Below, piece after piece: positions 1 to 11,388 of a stretch of 64,000 nt of DNA (position 1 is its first letter; each line of letters begins with the position of its first letter). Origin of the DNA: Dietzia lutea. GTDB lineage: Bacteria > Actinomycetota > Actinomycetes > Mycobacteriales > Mycobacteriaceae. The position numbers were made by a program, and so were the translations under genes. The stretch is taken from NCBI RefSeq assembly GCF_003096075.1, contig NZ_CP015449.1:930001-994000 (forward strand), given 5' to 3'. Below the pieces are notes generated by a model. That model was not told the DNA's origin and did not search any database. It saw nothing but the letters and a program-made list of their open reading frames with translations.

Positions 1-1965
<1,965 letters not shown>

Positions 1966-2072
1966 CACAAACAGCTTTTCAAGAATGAACGCGTCCACTG
2001 TGCAGTATCTGAAACAACACACCCGCATCACACCGACAACAGTCGGAAACGATGTGGGCCTTGTTTCGCAGA

Positions 2073-2192
2073 GTTACGGCGGCCATAGCGGCAGGGAAAC
2101 GCCCGGTCCCATTCCGAACCCGGAAGCTAAGCCTGCCAGCGCCGATGGTACTGCACTCGCGAGGGTGTGGGAGAGTAGGACACCGCCGAACA
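2073..2192 (+). rRNA. 5S ribosomal RNA
   Basis: The roughly 120-nt sequence begins GTTACGGCGG and ends CCGCCGAAC, so the two ends pair as the terminal helix with one bulged base. It contains the conserved CCCGGTCCCATTCCGAACCC block of helix III. It lies about 107 nt after the 23S end, in the normal 16S-23S-5S order. The spacer at 1966-2072 shows no tRNA. Confidence 0.95.
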
Positions 2193-2206
2193 CAACTTCA
2201 CAAGCC

Positions 2207-2238
2207 GGAACCCCCGACCCCCACAGGCCGGGGGTTCC
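2207..2238. terminator. rRNA operon terminator, shared with convergent malQ
   Basis: GGAACCCCCG (2207-2216) pairs perfectly with CGGGGGTTCC (2229-2238). It sits 14 nt after 5S and just before the stop codon of the convergent malQ, so it can serve both strands. No strong U-run follows, as is common in actinobacteria. Confidence 0.75.
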
Positions 2239-2245
2239 CGCCATT

Positions 2246-4396
2246 TCACCCACCCACCACCACAGACATCACGCGACGCGCCAACGCCGAATCCACGAGC
2301 TGCTCGAGGCTCACCAAGCCGCCATCGGCGTCCGTCAGAGGCACACGCCAATTCGGATACTCGTCCGACGTACCCGGCATGTTCACCGGGCGGCGATCAC
2401 CCACCAGATCCGACACCGACACCGCCACGAGCAACGACGGCGCAGGCGCCACGAATCGGTGCAACGCCACCACTAGATCCTCAGGGGAATTGCCCTCGAG
2501 GAGACCCCGGTCGCGGACCTCCTTCCGGAACGCCTCGATCTCGGCCGCCGCGGACCGACGCTCCTCCTCGACGTCACCGGTGAGCTGCCCGAGCTCCTCG
2601 CGAACATCCACGTGGACGAGATCGACGTAGCCGGCCGTCGGGGGGAGGTCATGCGTCGTCACCGACGCCATACACAGGCGGCGGTACTGCTCGGGCGGAA
2701 CGGGCTCGTCGTCACGCTTCTCGAACCACATCACCGAGGTACCCAGCACCCCGAGCTCGGACAAGGTCTCCCGGACCCCCGGGGCCACCGTGCCCAGGTC
2801 CTCACCGACCACCACGGCGCCGGCACGGGTGGCCTCCAACGCGAGCACACCGAGCATGGCCTCATGGTCGTACCGGACGTACGTCCCCTCGGTGGGCGAT
2901 GCGCCCTCGGGAATCCACCACAGCCGGAAGAGCCCGAGAATGTGGTCGATACGCACCCCGCCGGAATCGCGGAGCGCGGCGCGAACGATGTCGCGGAACG
3001 GCGCGTAACCCTCCTCCGCGAGAGCATCCGGTCGCAACGGCGGCTGCGACCAGTCCTGCCCCAGCTGGTTGTATGCATCCGGCGGCGCGCCCACCGAGAC
3101 CCCGCGGGCGAGCGACCGGTTCAAGGACCACGCATCCGCCCCGGTCGGATGCACACCGACCGCCAGATCATGAAGGACGCCCAGCCGCATACCGGCTCCG
3201 ACCGCCTCCTTCTGCGCATGCCCCCGTTGCTGCGAGACCTGCCACTGCAACCACTCATGGAAACGCACCTCATCCGCGTGCTCGGTGGCGTAGCGCTCGA
3301 CGGACTCCGAGTCCGGATCCCTCAGCTCCTCCGGCCATCCGGACCAGTCCGGCCCGTGCTCACCGGCCAATGCGCTCCATGTGGCGAACCCCCTCAGCCC
3401 CGGCTGTCCGCCCACGAACCGGTCGAACGACTCAGAACGTCTCGGCGAGAGCGGAACGGCGAAAAGGAGGCGCAACGCCTCGAGCTTCGCGGACCACGAC
3501 GCGTCCCGGTCGATGGTGTCCTTCTCGTTGGATTCCGCTGCCTCCCGCGCCAGCGCATCGACCCGCGCGCGAGCGGCGGCGGGTAGCTCCGCATACTCCG
3601 GTACCAGCTCCGGGCGCAGGTACAGGGGAGAGGCGAAGCGGCGGGTCGTCGGCAGGTACGGCGACGGCCCGACCGGCGGGAACGGCTCGCCGGCGTGCAT
3701 CGGATTGACCAAGACGAAATCCGCGCCCGTCTCCCGGCCGGCCCAGCCGCAGAGGACGCCGAGGTCGGCGAGATCCCCCACGCCCCACGACTTCTCCGAA
3801 CGCACCTGATAGATCTGCGCGGCCAGGCCGACTGCCCTGCGTTCTCCCAGACCGCGGGGGACCGGGATCGTCGGCGGATAGACCAGCAGTGTGCACTCAC
3901 ACGACTCCGGCTCGCGGTCCGGTACCTCCACCACGGCCGAGACGCGATGCCACCCGGCGGGCAGCGCGGCCGGCACCTGGAGCGTCACCCGTTCGACTGT
4001 GACGCCGTCGACCTCACGGGCCGCCCGCGGCTCATCGAGGGGGAGCAGGGTCACCGGGACATCGGTGTCCTCGAGCAGGACCGAGACGGTCACCTTCGCG
4101 CCGTGCGGGACATGGACCGGGCACCCTATGGCGGTGCCCTGACGTGCCACCAGGGACGGCGGCAGCACACGCCGCCAGGGGCGCACGCGAACGGCCTCCA
4201 GGGCCTCGTGCTCCGAGACGCCGAGCTCGTCGTCGTCGTCGACAGCGACCGGTACGCCCATCGCGGCGAGCACCGCACGCACCGTCCGGGCGGAGATCTC
4301 CCGGCGCACGCCCTGCGCGTCGTCGTAACTCGTGGCGACCCCGCACACCTCGGCGAGTTCGGCCAGGACAGGGGAGACGATGTCATTCGCAGTCAC
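2246..4396 (-). CDS. malQ: 4-alpha-glucanotransferase (amylomaltase, GH77)
   Basis: Cytoplasmic enzyme that transfers maltodextrin segments between glucans in maltose and glycogen metabolism. The 716-residue protein has the extra N-terminal beta-rich region usual in actinobacterial MalQ, followed by the GH77 barrel. Catalytic motifs are clear: RIDH with the nucleophile Asp near residue 483, GEDLGT with the acid/base Glu near 532, and TTHDLP near 582. I chose the GTG at 4396 because the longer reading frame up to 4549 adds about 50 low-complexity residues and would overlap fadA, and the family begins with a short helix at this point. It is divergent from fadA across a gap of about 136 bp. No clear operator was seen. 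Confidence 0.93.
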   Translation of the reverse strand: MTANDIVSPVLAELAEVCGVATSYDDAQGVRREISARTVRAVLAAMGVPVAVDDDDELGVSEHEALEAVRVRPWRRVLPPSLVARQGTAIGCPVHVPHGAKVTVSVLLEDTDVPVTLLPLDEPRAAREVDGVTVERVTLQVPAALPAGWHRVSAVVEVPDREPESCECTLLVYPPTIPVPRGLGERRAVGLAAQIYQVRSEKSWGVGDLADLGVLCGWAGRETGADFVLVNPMHAGEPFPPVGPSPYLPTTRRFASPLYLRPELVPEYAELPAAARARVDALAREAAESNEKDTIDRDASWSAKLEALRLLFAVPLSPRRSESFDRFVGGQPGLRGFATWSALAGEHGPDWSGWPEELRDPDSESVERYATEHADEVRFHEWLQWQVSQQRGHAQKEAVGAGMRLGVLHDLAVGVHPTGADAWSLNRSLARGVSVGAPPDAYNQLGQDWSQPPLRPDALAEEGYAPFRDIVRAALRDSGGVRIDHILGLFRLWWIPEGASPTEGTYVRYDHEAMLGVLALEATRAGAVVVGEDLGTVAPGVRETLSELGVLGTSVMWFEKRDDEPVPPEQYRRLCMASVTTHDLPPTAGYVDLVHVDVREELGQLTGDVEEERRSAAAEIEAFRKEVRDRGLLEGNSPEDLVVALHRFVAPAPSLLVAVSVSDLVGDRRPVNMPGTSDEYPNWRVPLTDADGGLVSLEQLVDSALARRVMSVVVGG

Positions 4397-4532
4397 GCGC
4401 TCCACTGTGCCATCGGCCGCGTCGTCGACGCGCCGGTCGACGGAAACGGACCACACTCCGCGAAACCGGGCCGCACCACGTAGCCTGACGGGACACGAAC
4501 CTGTTCGCCCAGAGAAAGAGCGTGGCCCACCC

Positions 4533-5744
4533 ATGACCGAGGCATTCATCTACGACGCCATCCGGACACCGCGAGGTAAGGGCAAGCCCGGCGGTGCCCT
4601 ACACGGGGTCAAGCCGATCGACCTGGTGGTCGGCCTCATCGAGGAGACGCGTCGTCGGTTCCCCGATCTCGACGAGAACCGCATCTCGGACATCATCCTC
4701 GGCATCGTCACCCCCCTCGGGGACCAGGGGATGGATCTGCCCCGCATCGCGGCCCTGGCCGCCGGCATGCCCGACACGGTCGCCGGCGTGCAGATCAACC
4801 GCTTCTGTGCCTCCGGGCTGACCTCCATCAATATGGCCGCCCAGAAGATCCGCTCCGGATGGGACGAGGTCGTCTTCGCCGGCGGGGTCGAGTCCATGTC
4901 CCGTGTCCCCATGGGCACCGACGGTGGCGCCTGGGCGATGGACCCCGCCACCAACTACGACACCTACTTCTCCCCCCAGGGCATCGGCGCCGACCTCATC
5001 GCCACCCTCGAGGGCTTCACCCGCGAGGACGTGGACCGCTACGCCGAGCGCTCACAGCGACTCGCCGCCCGCGCCTGGGAGGAGGGCCGGTTCGCCAAGT
5101 CGGTCGTGCCCGTCAAGGACATCAACGGCATCACCATCCTCGACCACGACGAGCACATGCGCCCCGGCACCACCGTCGAGGCGCTCGCCGGACTCAAGCC
5201 CTCCTTCGCCATGGTCGGCGACATGGGTGGCTTCGACGCCGTCGCGTTGCAGAAGTACCACTGGGTCGAGGAGATCAACCACGTCCACCACGGCGGCAAC
5301 TCGTCCGGCATCGTCGACGGCGCCGCGCTGGTCGTGGTGGGCTCGGAGAAGGCCGGGCGGGAGATGGGGATGACCCCGCGCGCCCGGGTCGTCGCCGCCG
5401 CGACCTCCGGGGCCGACACCACCATCATGCTCACCGGCCCGACCCCGGCCGCCAAGAAGGCCCTCGCCACCGCCGGCCTGACCGCCGACGACATCGACCT
5501 CTGGGAGCTCAACGAGGCCTTCGCCTCCGTCGTCCTGCGCTTCCAGAAGGACATGGACATCCCCGACGAGAAGCTCAACGTCAACGGCGGGGCCATCGCC
5601 ATGGGCCACCCCCTCGGTGCGACCGGCGCCATGATCACCGGCACCGTCCTCGACGAACTCGAGCGCACCGGCGGCAAGCGCGCCCTCATTACCCTCTGCG
5701 TGGGGGGCGGCATGGGCGTGGCCACCATCATCGAACGCGTCTGA
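4533..5744 (+). CDS. fadA: Acetyl-CoA C-acyltransferase (thiolase, beta-oxidation)
   Basis: Thiolase that cleaves 3-ketoacyl-CoA to acetyl-CoA in the last step of fatty-acid beta-oxidation. At 403 residues it has the normal family length. The nucleophilic Cys is C92 in RFCASG, NEAFA follows, the His motif is GHPLGATGA, and the second catalytic Cys lies in CVGGGMG near the C-terminus. The ATG at 4533 starts [16 protein letters not shown], the standard thiolase N-terminus. fadB follows 37 bp later on the same strand, so the two probably form the trifunctional multienzyme complex. This pair corresponds to Rv0859-Rv0860 of M. tuberculosis as I remember that order. Confidence 0.95.
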   Translation: MTEAFIYDAIRTPRGKGKPGGALHGVKPIDLVVGLIEETRRRFPDLDENRISDIILGIVTPLGDQGMDLPRIAALAAGMPDTVAGVQINRFCASGLTSINMAAQKIRSGWDEVVFAGGVESMSRVPMGTDGGAWAMDPATNYDTYFSPQGIGADLIATLEGFTREDVDRYAERSQRLAARAWEEGRFAKSVVPVKDINGITILDHDEHMRPGTTVEALAGLKPSFAMVGDMGGFDAVALQKYHWVEEINHVHHGGNSSGIVDGAALVVVGSEKAGREMGMTPRARVVAAATSGADTTIMLTGPTPAAKKALATAGLTADDIDLWELNEAFASVVLRFQKDMDIPDEKLNVNGGAIAMGHPLGATGAMITGTVLDELERTGGKRALITLCVGGGMGVATIIERV

Positions 5745-5781
5745 CCCACCGACACCACAGCGATACAGGAGTACAAGACCA

Positions 5782-7971
5782 GTGAGCGACAACATGTTCC
5801 GGTGGGATCAGGACGGCGACGGCATCGTCACCCTCACCATGGACGACCCCGACCACGGCGCCAACACGATGAACTCCCGCTTCATCAACGACTTCTCCGC
5901 CACGGTCGACCGCATCGTGGCCGAGAAGGACTCCATCAAGGGAGTCGTCCTCACCTCCGCCAAGAAGAGCTTCTTCGGCGGCGGTGACCTCAAGTCCATG
6001 ATCAAGGCCGGCCCCGAGCAGGCCGACGAACTGTACGAGCGGTCGATGGGCATCAAGGGCCGCATGCGTGCCCTCGAGACCTGCGGCGTGCCCGTCGTGG
6101 CCGCGATCAACGGCGCCGCCCTCGGCGGCGGCCTCGAACTCGCGCTCGCGTGCCACCATCGCGTCATGGCCGACGCCCGCGGCGCCAAGGTCGGACTGCC
6201 CGAGGTCACCCTCGGCCTGCTGCCCGGCGGCGGCGGCATCGTCCGCACCGTCCGGATGTTCGGCCTCGCCCAGGCCGTGCCCAACATCCTCATGTCCGGC
6301 CGTTCCTTCGCGCCCGACAAGGCCCTCAAGGCCGGCCTGGTCGACGAGGTCGTCGAGCCCGAGAAGCTCATCGACGCCGCCAAGGCCTGGCTCGCCACCG
6401 AACCCGAGCCCACCCAGCCGTGGGACCGCACGGGCTGGACGCTGCCCGGCGGCACGATCGACGACCCCGCGCTGGCGGGCGTCCTGCCGTCCTTCCCCGC
6501 CAACATGCGCAAGCAGACCAAGGGCGCGCCCGCCCCGGCCCCGCGCGCCATCATGGCTGCCGCCGTCGAGGGCTCCCAGGTCGACTTCGCCACCGCCGAG
6601 AAGATCGAGGCGCGCTACTTCGTCTCCCTCGTCACCGGCCCCATCGCGAAGAACATGATCCAGGCGTTCTTCTTCGACATGCAGCACTGCTCCTCCGGCG
6701 GCGCCCGCCCGAAGGCGGCCGACGGCTCGGAGATCCCGCGCACCGAGTTCACCAAGGTCGGCGTCCTCGGCGCGGGCATGATGGGCGCCGGCATCGCCTA
6801 CGTCTGCGCCAAGGCCGGCATCGAGGTCGTCCTCAAGGACGTCGAGCAGGCCTCCGCCGACAAGGGGAAGGCGTACTCCGAGAAGCTCGAGGCCAAGGCC
6901 CTCGAGCGGGGCCGCACCACGCAGGAGAAGTCCGACGCGCTGCTGGCCCGCATCACTCCGACCACAGACCCGCAGGCGCTCGCCGGCTGCGACCTGGTGA
7001 TCGAGGCGGTGTTCGAGTCGCCCGATCTCAAGAAGAAGGTCTTCCAGGAGATCGAGGACATCGTCGCGCCTGAGGCGCTGCTCGGCTCCAACACCTCGAC
7101 GCTGCCGATCTCCGACCTCGCCACCGGCGTCAAGCGGCCGGAGGACTTCATCGGCCTGCACTTCTTCTCGCCCGTCGACAAGATGCAGCTCGTCGAGATC
7201 ATCCGAGGCGAGAAAACCACGCCGGAGACGCTGGCCAAGGCCATCGACCTGACGTTGCAGATCCGCAAGATCCCGATCGTCGTCAACGATTCGCGCGGCT
7301 TCTACACCTCCCGGGTCATCGGCACCTTCGTCAACGAGGCGATCGGCATGCTCGACGAGGGCATCGAACCGTCCACCATCGAGCAGGCCGGCCGTATCGC
7401 CGGCTACCCGGCGGCGCCCCTGCAGCTCTCGGACGAGCTGAACCTCAACCTCATGCTCAAGATCCGGGAGACCGCGCGCGAGGCCGCCGCGGCCGCGGGC
7501 GAGGAGTTCGTCGAGGTGGCCTCCGACCGCGTCACCGCCAAGATGGTCAACGAGCTGGGCCGCAGCAGCCGCCTGTCCGGTGCCGGGTTCTACGAGTACA
7601 CCGACGGCAAGCGCGGCGGACTCTGGCCGGGCCTGCGGGGGGCGTTCAACACCTCTCCCGACAATTCCCCGCCGCTACAGGATCTGGTCGACCGCATGAT
7701 CTTCGCCGAGGTCCTCGAGACGCAGAAGTGCGTGGACGAGGGTTTGATCGTCGACGACGCCGACGCCAACATCGGCTCGATCATCGGTATCGGTTTCCCC
7801 GCGTGGACCGGCGGCACCCGCCAGTACGCGAAGAACTACTCCGAGCCGGGCGCGAAGGTGGCCACCGGCTACAAGGGCTTCGTCGCCCGCGCCGAGGAAC
7901 TGGCCGCGAAGTACGGCGAGCGCTTCGCCCCCACCGAGTCGCTGAGGACACTGGCGTCCGAGCAGGGCTGA
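5782..7971 (+). CDS. fadB: Bifunctional enoyl-CoA hydratase / 3-hydroxyacyl-CoA dehydrogenase
   Basis: Alpha subunit of the beta-oxidation complex, 729 residues. The N-terminal crotonase domain shows INGAALGGGLELALACHHR near residue 109 and the LPEVTLGLLPGGGG active-site stretch. The NAD-binding Rossmann motif GVLGAGMMGAGIA is near residue 327, the dehydrogenase motif HFFSPVDKMQLVEII near 460, and a C-terminal 3HCDH domain follows. The start is GTG at 5782 (protein MSDNMFRW), 37 bp after fadA, with CAGGAG upstream. A strong hairpin follows the gene. The pair is co-transcribed by position. Confidence 0.95.
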   Translation: MSDNMFRWDQDGDGIVTLTMDDPDHGANTMNSRFINDFSATVDRIVAEKDSIKGVVLTSAKKSFFGGGDLKSMIKAGPEQADELYERSMGIKGRMRALETCGVPVVAAINGAALGGGLELALACHHRVMADARGAKVGLPEVTLGLLPGGGGIVRTVRMFGLAQAVPNILMSGRSFAPDKALKAGLVDEVVEPEKLIDAAKAWLATEPEPTQPWDRTGWTLPGGTIDDPALAGVLPSFPANMRKQTKGAPAPAPRAIMAAAVEGSQVDFATAEKIEARYFVSLVTGPIAKNMIQAFFFDMQHCSSGGARPKAADGSEIPRTEFTKVGVLGAGMMGAGIAYVCAKAGIEVVLKDVEQASADKGKAYSEKLEAKALERGRTTQEKSDALLARITPTTDPQALAGCDLVIEAVFESPDLKKKVFQEIEDIVAPEALLGSNTSTLPISDLATGVKRPEDFIGLHFFSPVDKMQLVEIIRGEKTTPETLAKAIDLTLQIRKIPIVVNDSRGFYTSRVIGTFVNEAIGMLDEGIEPSTIEQAGRIAGYPAAPLQLSDELNLNLMLKIRETAREAAAAAGEEFVEVASDRVTAKMVNELGRSSRLSGAGFYEYTDGKRGGLWPGLRGAFNTSPDNSPPLQDLVDRMIFAEVLETQKCVDEGLIVDDADANIGSIIGIGFPAWTGGTRQYAKNYSEPGAKVATGYKGFVARAEELAAKYGERFAPTESLRTLASEQG

Positions 7972-7991
7972 CACCCAACGAAGGCACCTCG

Positions 7992-8033
7992 CGCCCCCAT
8001 CTGTTGTCCCGCCCCGGGCAACAGGTGGGGGCG
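7992..8033 (+). terminator. Terminator of fadAB
   Basis: A 15-bp stem with one G-U pair, CGCCCCCATCTGTTG (7992-8006) with CAACAGGTGGGGGCG (8019-8033), begins 20 nt after the fadB stop. The rest of the gap to the next gene (8034-8246) is about 210 bp and holds a short AT-richer patch near 8070 that may be promoter sequence, with nothing else recognised. Confidence 0.8.
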
Positions 8034-8246
8034 TTGGGGTTTCAGCCGGGCTCGTGCGCGCGATCGTGAAGAGAAAATACTCCGATAAGTTCCTTCGAAT
8101 AGTCCCTGCGACGGGACGGGACGTCGCCTGCGGGCGACGCGGGGTTCAGCATCCCGCCCGCGGCCTGTCACCTGGATGTCGACCAGCGACCCTAGCGTTC
8201 GCCAAGCGTACGAGCAGGTCGTACACCACCGGAACGAGGAGAGACG

Positions 8247-10124
8247 ATGCCGTCAGCGAAGACACCGCATCCGCACCGACACCGACGCCGCGCCACCGGC
8301 CTGGCGCTCGCCGCCACGATCATCGTGGGCGCAGCCCCCGCACACGCACTTCCCACCGGTTCGCTGGGCACCGGCTCGGCGGACCCGGGCGGCTCGCTCG
8401 GCGCCGCGCCGGGGAGCTCCGCCCCCGGCACCAACGACGGGCTCTACACGGGATCGGTCGAGGTCGTGGATGGTCCCGCCTCGGACCCGTCCGTCCTGAC
8501 CGGGCGCGTGTTCGACGACGCCAACCGCAATTCGGTGCACGACGATGGGGAAGTCGGCGTGCCTGATGTCCGGGTGTCCAACGGTCGCGACGTGGTGACC
8601 ACCGACGAGCAGGGACGCTACGAGCTGCCGGCCACCGACAACTTCACCGCGTTCGTGACGCAGCCCGCCGGGTGGCAGGTGCCGGTCGACGAGCAGATGT
8701 TCGCCCAGTTCAGCTACAACCACCTGCCCGAGGGCTCGCCGGAGCTGCGCTTCGGCGGTCTGGAGCCGACCGGCGATCTGCCGGCGGCGGTGAACTTCCC
8801 GCTGGCGAAGTCGGCCGCGACCGCCGATCCGAGGCAGTCCTGCCCGATCGCCTCCGACACCCAGACGTACGACATGGAGGAGGTCGGGTACGCGAGCCGC
8901 GGCGTGCCGGCCGATCTCGCGGCCCGTGACGACTACGCGGGCTGCGGCATCCTGCTCCTGGGCGACAACGTCGGCGACGACCTGAGCCTGAACCAGCCCG
9001 TCAAAGACCTCTACGCCGACTCGAACGGTCCCGTGCGTGCCATTCCCGGCAACCACGACATGGACTTCGACGCGGCCGACGCCACCCACGCCGTCGACAC
9101 TTATCGCCGCGACTTCGGCGCGCCGTACTACTCGTACGAGGTGGGCGACACCCACTTCGTGGGCCTGTTCAACATCGTCTACAACGGTCGGAAGGCCGAC
9201 GGCTCCAACGGGGGATACTCCGAGGCGATCTCCCAGGAGCAGCTCGAGTGGCTCCGCAACGACCTGGAGCACGTCGACCGCGACAAGAACATCGTGGTGG
9301 CCGCGCACGCGCCGATCGTGGACTACCGCGATGTCACGACGGACAACGCCACCGAGCTGTACGAGATCCTCGCCGACTACCCCAACGCGGTGACCGTCGG
9401 CGGCCACACCCACACCCTCGAGCACCTGCTGGCGGGTGACTCCAGGCAGGAGTGGATCGACGCGGGGATCCCCGAGCTGACCCACGACCAGCTCGTGGCC
9501 GGCGCGGTCTCCGGCTCGTGGTACTCCGGCGAGCTCAACGACAACGGCGTCCCCTACTCGTACACGTCCGATGCCGCCGAGCCCGGCGCCCTGACCATCG
9601 AGTTCGACGGACGCGAGCGCTCCGAGTACTACACGGTGCGCAACGAGTCGATCGACCGTCAGTTCCTGACGGGGATCAACAGCCCCGCGTGGCGGGAGTG
9701 GGCCGAGGCCTACCAGCAGTGGAAGGACGACGGAGGGCAGGGTGAGGCGCCGGCTCCCGTGGCGACCGACTCCGTGAGCACCGCGGACGTGAGCACCGGC
9801 GAGGCGTGGCTGGCGGCCAGCTTCTTCGGCGGATCCACGGACGCCAGCGTCCGGGTGTCGATCGACGGCGGGCAGCCCGTCGCCGCCGAGCACACCCAGC
9901 CGGCGACCGGCGAGGCCCTCAACGTGGGCTGGGAGTACACCGAGACCGTCTCGGGGACCCACAACCTCATCACCGACGCCGCACTGGGCCGGTCCAGCTC
10001 CCACCTGTGGCGGATCGCGCTGCCCGGGGATCTCGAGCCGGGCGAGCACACCGCCGAGGTCTCGGCGACGGATCGGTACGGACGTGAGCACACGACGTCG
10101 TTCGCCTTCACGGTGACGGGCTAG
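8247..10124 (+). CDS. Secreted calcineurin-like metallophosphoesterase
   Basis: Exported phosphoesterase of unknown substrate, 625 residues. Residues 1-34 form a signal peptide (HRHRRR, hydrophobic core, then AAPAHA). A small beta-sandwich at about 85-135 resembles the N-terminal domain of this family, with the SdrD-B-like turn DDANRNSVHDDGE. The catalytic domain then shows SDTQTY, GDN near residue 239, GNHD near 268, AAHAP near 352 and GGHTHT near 385. The first metal motif reads DxQ rather than DxH, which I believe is usual for this subgroup. A C-terminal beta domain (about 500-625) ends the protein. The ATG at 8247 has an upstream GAGGAGA. It stands alone between two terminated operons. 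Confidence 0.85.
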   Translation: MPSAKTPHPHRHRRRATGLALAATIIVGAAPAHALPTGSLGTGSADPGGSLGAAPGSSAPGTNDGLYTGSVEVVDGPASDPSVLTGRVFDDANRNSVHDDGEVGVPDVRVSNGRDVVTTDEQGRYELPATDNFTAFVTQPAGWQVPVDEQMFAQFSYNHLPEGSPELRFGGLEPTGDLPAAVNFPLAKSAATADPRQSCPIASDTQTYDMEEVGYASRGVPADLAARDDYAGCGILLLGDNVGDDLSLNQPVKDLYADSNGPVRAIPGNHDMDFDAADATHAVDTYRRDFGAPYYSYEVGDTHFVGLFNIVYNGRKADGSNGGYSEAISQEQLEWLRNDLEHVDRDKNIVVAAHAPIVDYRDVTTDNATELYEILADYPNAVTVGGHTHTLEHLLAGDSRQEWIDAGIPELTHDQLVAGAVSGSWYSGELNDNGVPYSYTSDAAEPGALTIEFDGRERSEYYTVRNESIDRQFLTGINSPAWREWAEAYQQWKDDGGQGEAPAPVATDSVSTADVSTGEAWLAASFFGGSTDASVRVSIDGGQPVAAEHTQPATGEALNVGWEYTETVSGTHNLITDAALGRSSSHLWRIALPGDLEPGEHTAEVSATDRYGREHTTSFAFTVTG

Positions 10125-10226
10125 CCCTTCAGTGGAGTCACCCTTATCCGGCACGCGGCGGCGTCCCACATCACAGTGAGGGCACCGTCGCGCGTCGGGT
10201 AGGACGCTCACCTGCTCGAGCCTAAT

Positions 10227-10245
10227 TTAGGGAAGGCTAGGCAAA
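10227..10245. promoter_or_regulatory. DtxR/IdeR-like iron box 1 of the hmu operon
   Basis: TTAGGGAAGGCTAGGCAAA matches 14 of 19 positions of the consensus TTAGGTTAGCCTAACCTAA, counted by eye. It lies about 43 nt upstream of hmuT. This family of repressors closes heme and siderophore uptake genes when iron is sufficient. Confidence 0.65.
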
Positions 10246-10251
10246 GAGAGG

Positions 10252-10270
10252 TTAGGCTTGCCTCAGATGT
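10252..10270. promoter_or_regulatory. DtxR/IdeR-like iron box 2 of the hmu operon
   Basis: TTAGGCTTGCCTCAGATGT matches 12 of 19 consensus positions and lies 25 bp, centre to centre, from box 1. It overlaps the place where a -35 element would lie. It is weaker than box 1, but the pairing resembles the pair at 19290-19338. Confidence 0.5.
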
Positions 10271-10275
10271 AGTGC

Positions 10276-10281
10276 TACTGT
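10276..10281 (+). promoter_or_regulatory. Candidate -10 box of hmuT, possibly leaderless
   Basis: TACTGT fits the actinobacterial TANNNT pattern and ends 6 nt before the hmuT ATG at 10288. There is no purine-rich ribosome-binding site between, so transcription may start at or next to the A of the start codon. Confidence 0.45.
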
Positions 10282-10287
10282 GACCGC

Positions 10288-11388
10288 ATGTTCAGAAAGC
10301 GCACAGGCTCCGCCCGGGTGGCGGTGACCGCCGTTCTGGCCTTCTCGCTGACCGCGTGCGGCGTCGCCACCGGGCTGAACGGGGACGCCGAACGGATCTC
10401 GGGGATCCCGCTCGCCTCGGAGGTCTCGGCGATCGAGGATCCCCGCTCGTTCCAGGGCGAGCTCCAGCTGCAGCTCGTCGACGACCCGGTCGAGCCCGTC
10501 GCCACGGACCCCGCCCCGGAGCTGCCGGCGGTGGTGACCGACAACCAGGGGACCGTCGTCGAGGTCACCGACGTCTCCCGCATCCTGCCGCTGGACATCT
10601 ACGGCACCCTGTCCCGCATCGTCTACGAGCTGGGGCTGGGGGAGAACGTCATCGGGCGCGACCTCTCGTCGTCCTTCCCCGAGATCGCCGACCGGCCCCT
10701 GGTCACGCAGGACGGACACCAGCTCAGCGCCGAGGCGATCCTCGCGCTGGACCCCAGCGTGATCCTCACGGACACCTCGCTCGGCCCGTGGGACGTGATC
10801 CTGCAGCTGCGCGATGCAGGCGTTCCCGTCGTCGTCGTCGACTCCCACCGGTCCCCGGGCAACGTCGGGGAGCTCACCGGCGCGGTCGGCGCGGCGTTGG
10901 GCGTGCCGGACCTGGGCCGCGAGCTCGGCGAGCGGACCCGCGCGCGGATCGACCAGGCGCAGGAGTCGATCGCCACCATCACGCCGGAGTCGCAGAGCCG
11001 GCAGCTGCGCACCGTGTTCCTCTACGCCCGTGGATCCGCCGGCGTGTACTACATGTTCGGCCAGGACAGCGGTGCCGATGAGCTCATCACCGCGGCGGGC
11101 GGGTACGACGTGTCCTCGGAGGTCGGCTGGAAGGGCGCCAAGCCCGCCAACGACGAAGGGCTCATCGCGGCCCAGCCCGACGTCATCTTCATGATGAACA
11201 AGGGCCTCGACTCGGTCGGTGGCGTCGACGGCCTGCTGGAGAAGTTCCCCGCCATGGCCCAGACGCCGGCGGGTGCCAACCGGCGCGTGATCGCGATGAA
11301 CGACGACCTGGTCCTGTCGTTCGGCACCCGCACGCCGGCCGTCCTCAACGCGCTCGCCGTGGCGCTCTACGCCCCCGACGCGCTGTGA
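10288..11388 (+). CDS. hmuT: Hemin ABC transporter, substrate-binding lipoprotein
   Basis: Membrane-anchored receptor that hands heme to the HmuUV permease. The 366-residue protein has a lipoprotein signal with lipobox LTAC (Cys24), then a class III periplasmic-binding fold: ISRILPLDIYGTLSRIVYELG, the QDGHQLSAEAILALDPSVIL region and WKGAKPANDEGLIAAQPDVIF. The spacing fits HmuT of Corynebacterium. It is the first gene of a six-gene run with overlapping ends, directly behind two iron boxes. The siderophore-binding relatives look similar, but the neighbours (HtaA proteins, heme oxygenase) argue for heme. Confidence 0.9.
   Translation: MFRKRTGSARVAVTAVLAFSLTACGVATGLNGDAERISGIPLASEVSAIEDPRSFQGELQLQLVDDPVEPVATDPAPELPAVVTDNQGTVVEVTDVSRILPLDIYGTLSRIVYELGLGENVIGRDLSSSFPEIADRPLVTQDGHQLSAEAILALDPSVILTDTSLGPWDVILQLRDAGVPVVVVDSHRSPGNVGELTGAVGAALGVPDLGRELGERTRARIDQAQESIATITPESQSRQLRTVFLYARGSAGVYYMFGQDSGADELITAAGGYDVSSEVGWKGAKPANDEGLIAAQPDVIFMMNKGLDSVGGVDGLLEKFPAMAQTPAGANRRVIAMNDDLVLSFGTRTPAVLNALAVALYAPDAL

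Noticed and set aside
2246-4549. malQ start at 4549
   Set aside because: It would add 51 low-complexity residues and overlap fadA. GTG 4396 begins where the family begins.
5728-7161. Long minus-strand frame opposite fadB
   Set aside because: It is the antisense of a well-supported gene; its Gly/Asp-rich composition is what high-GC antisense frames give.
8253-10211. 652-codon minus-strand frame opposite the metallophosphoesterase
   Set aside because: Antisense frame with Val/Arg/Gly-rich composition, no domain and no ribosome-binding site.
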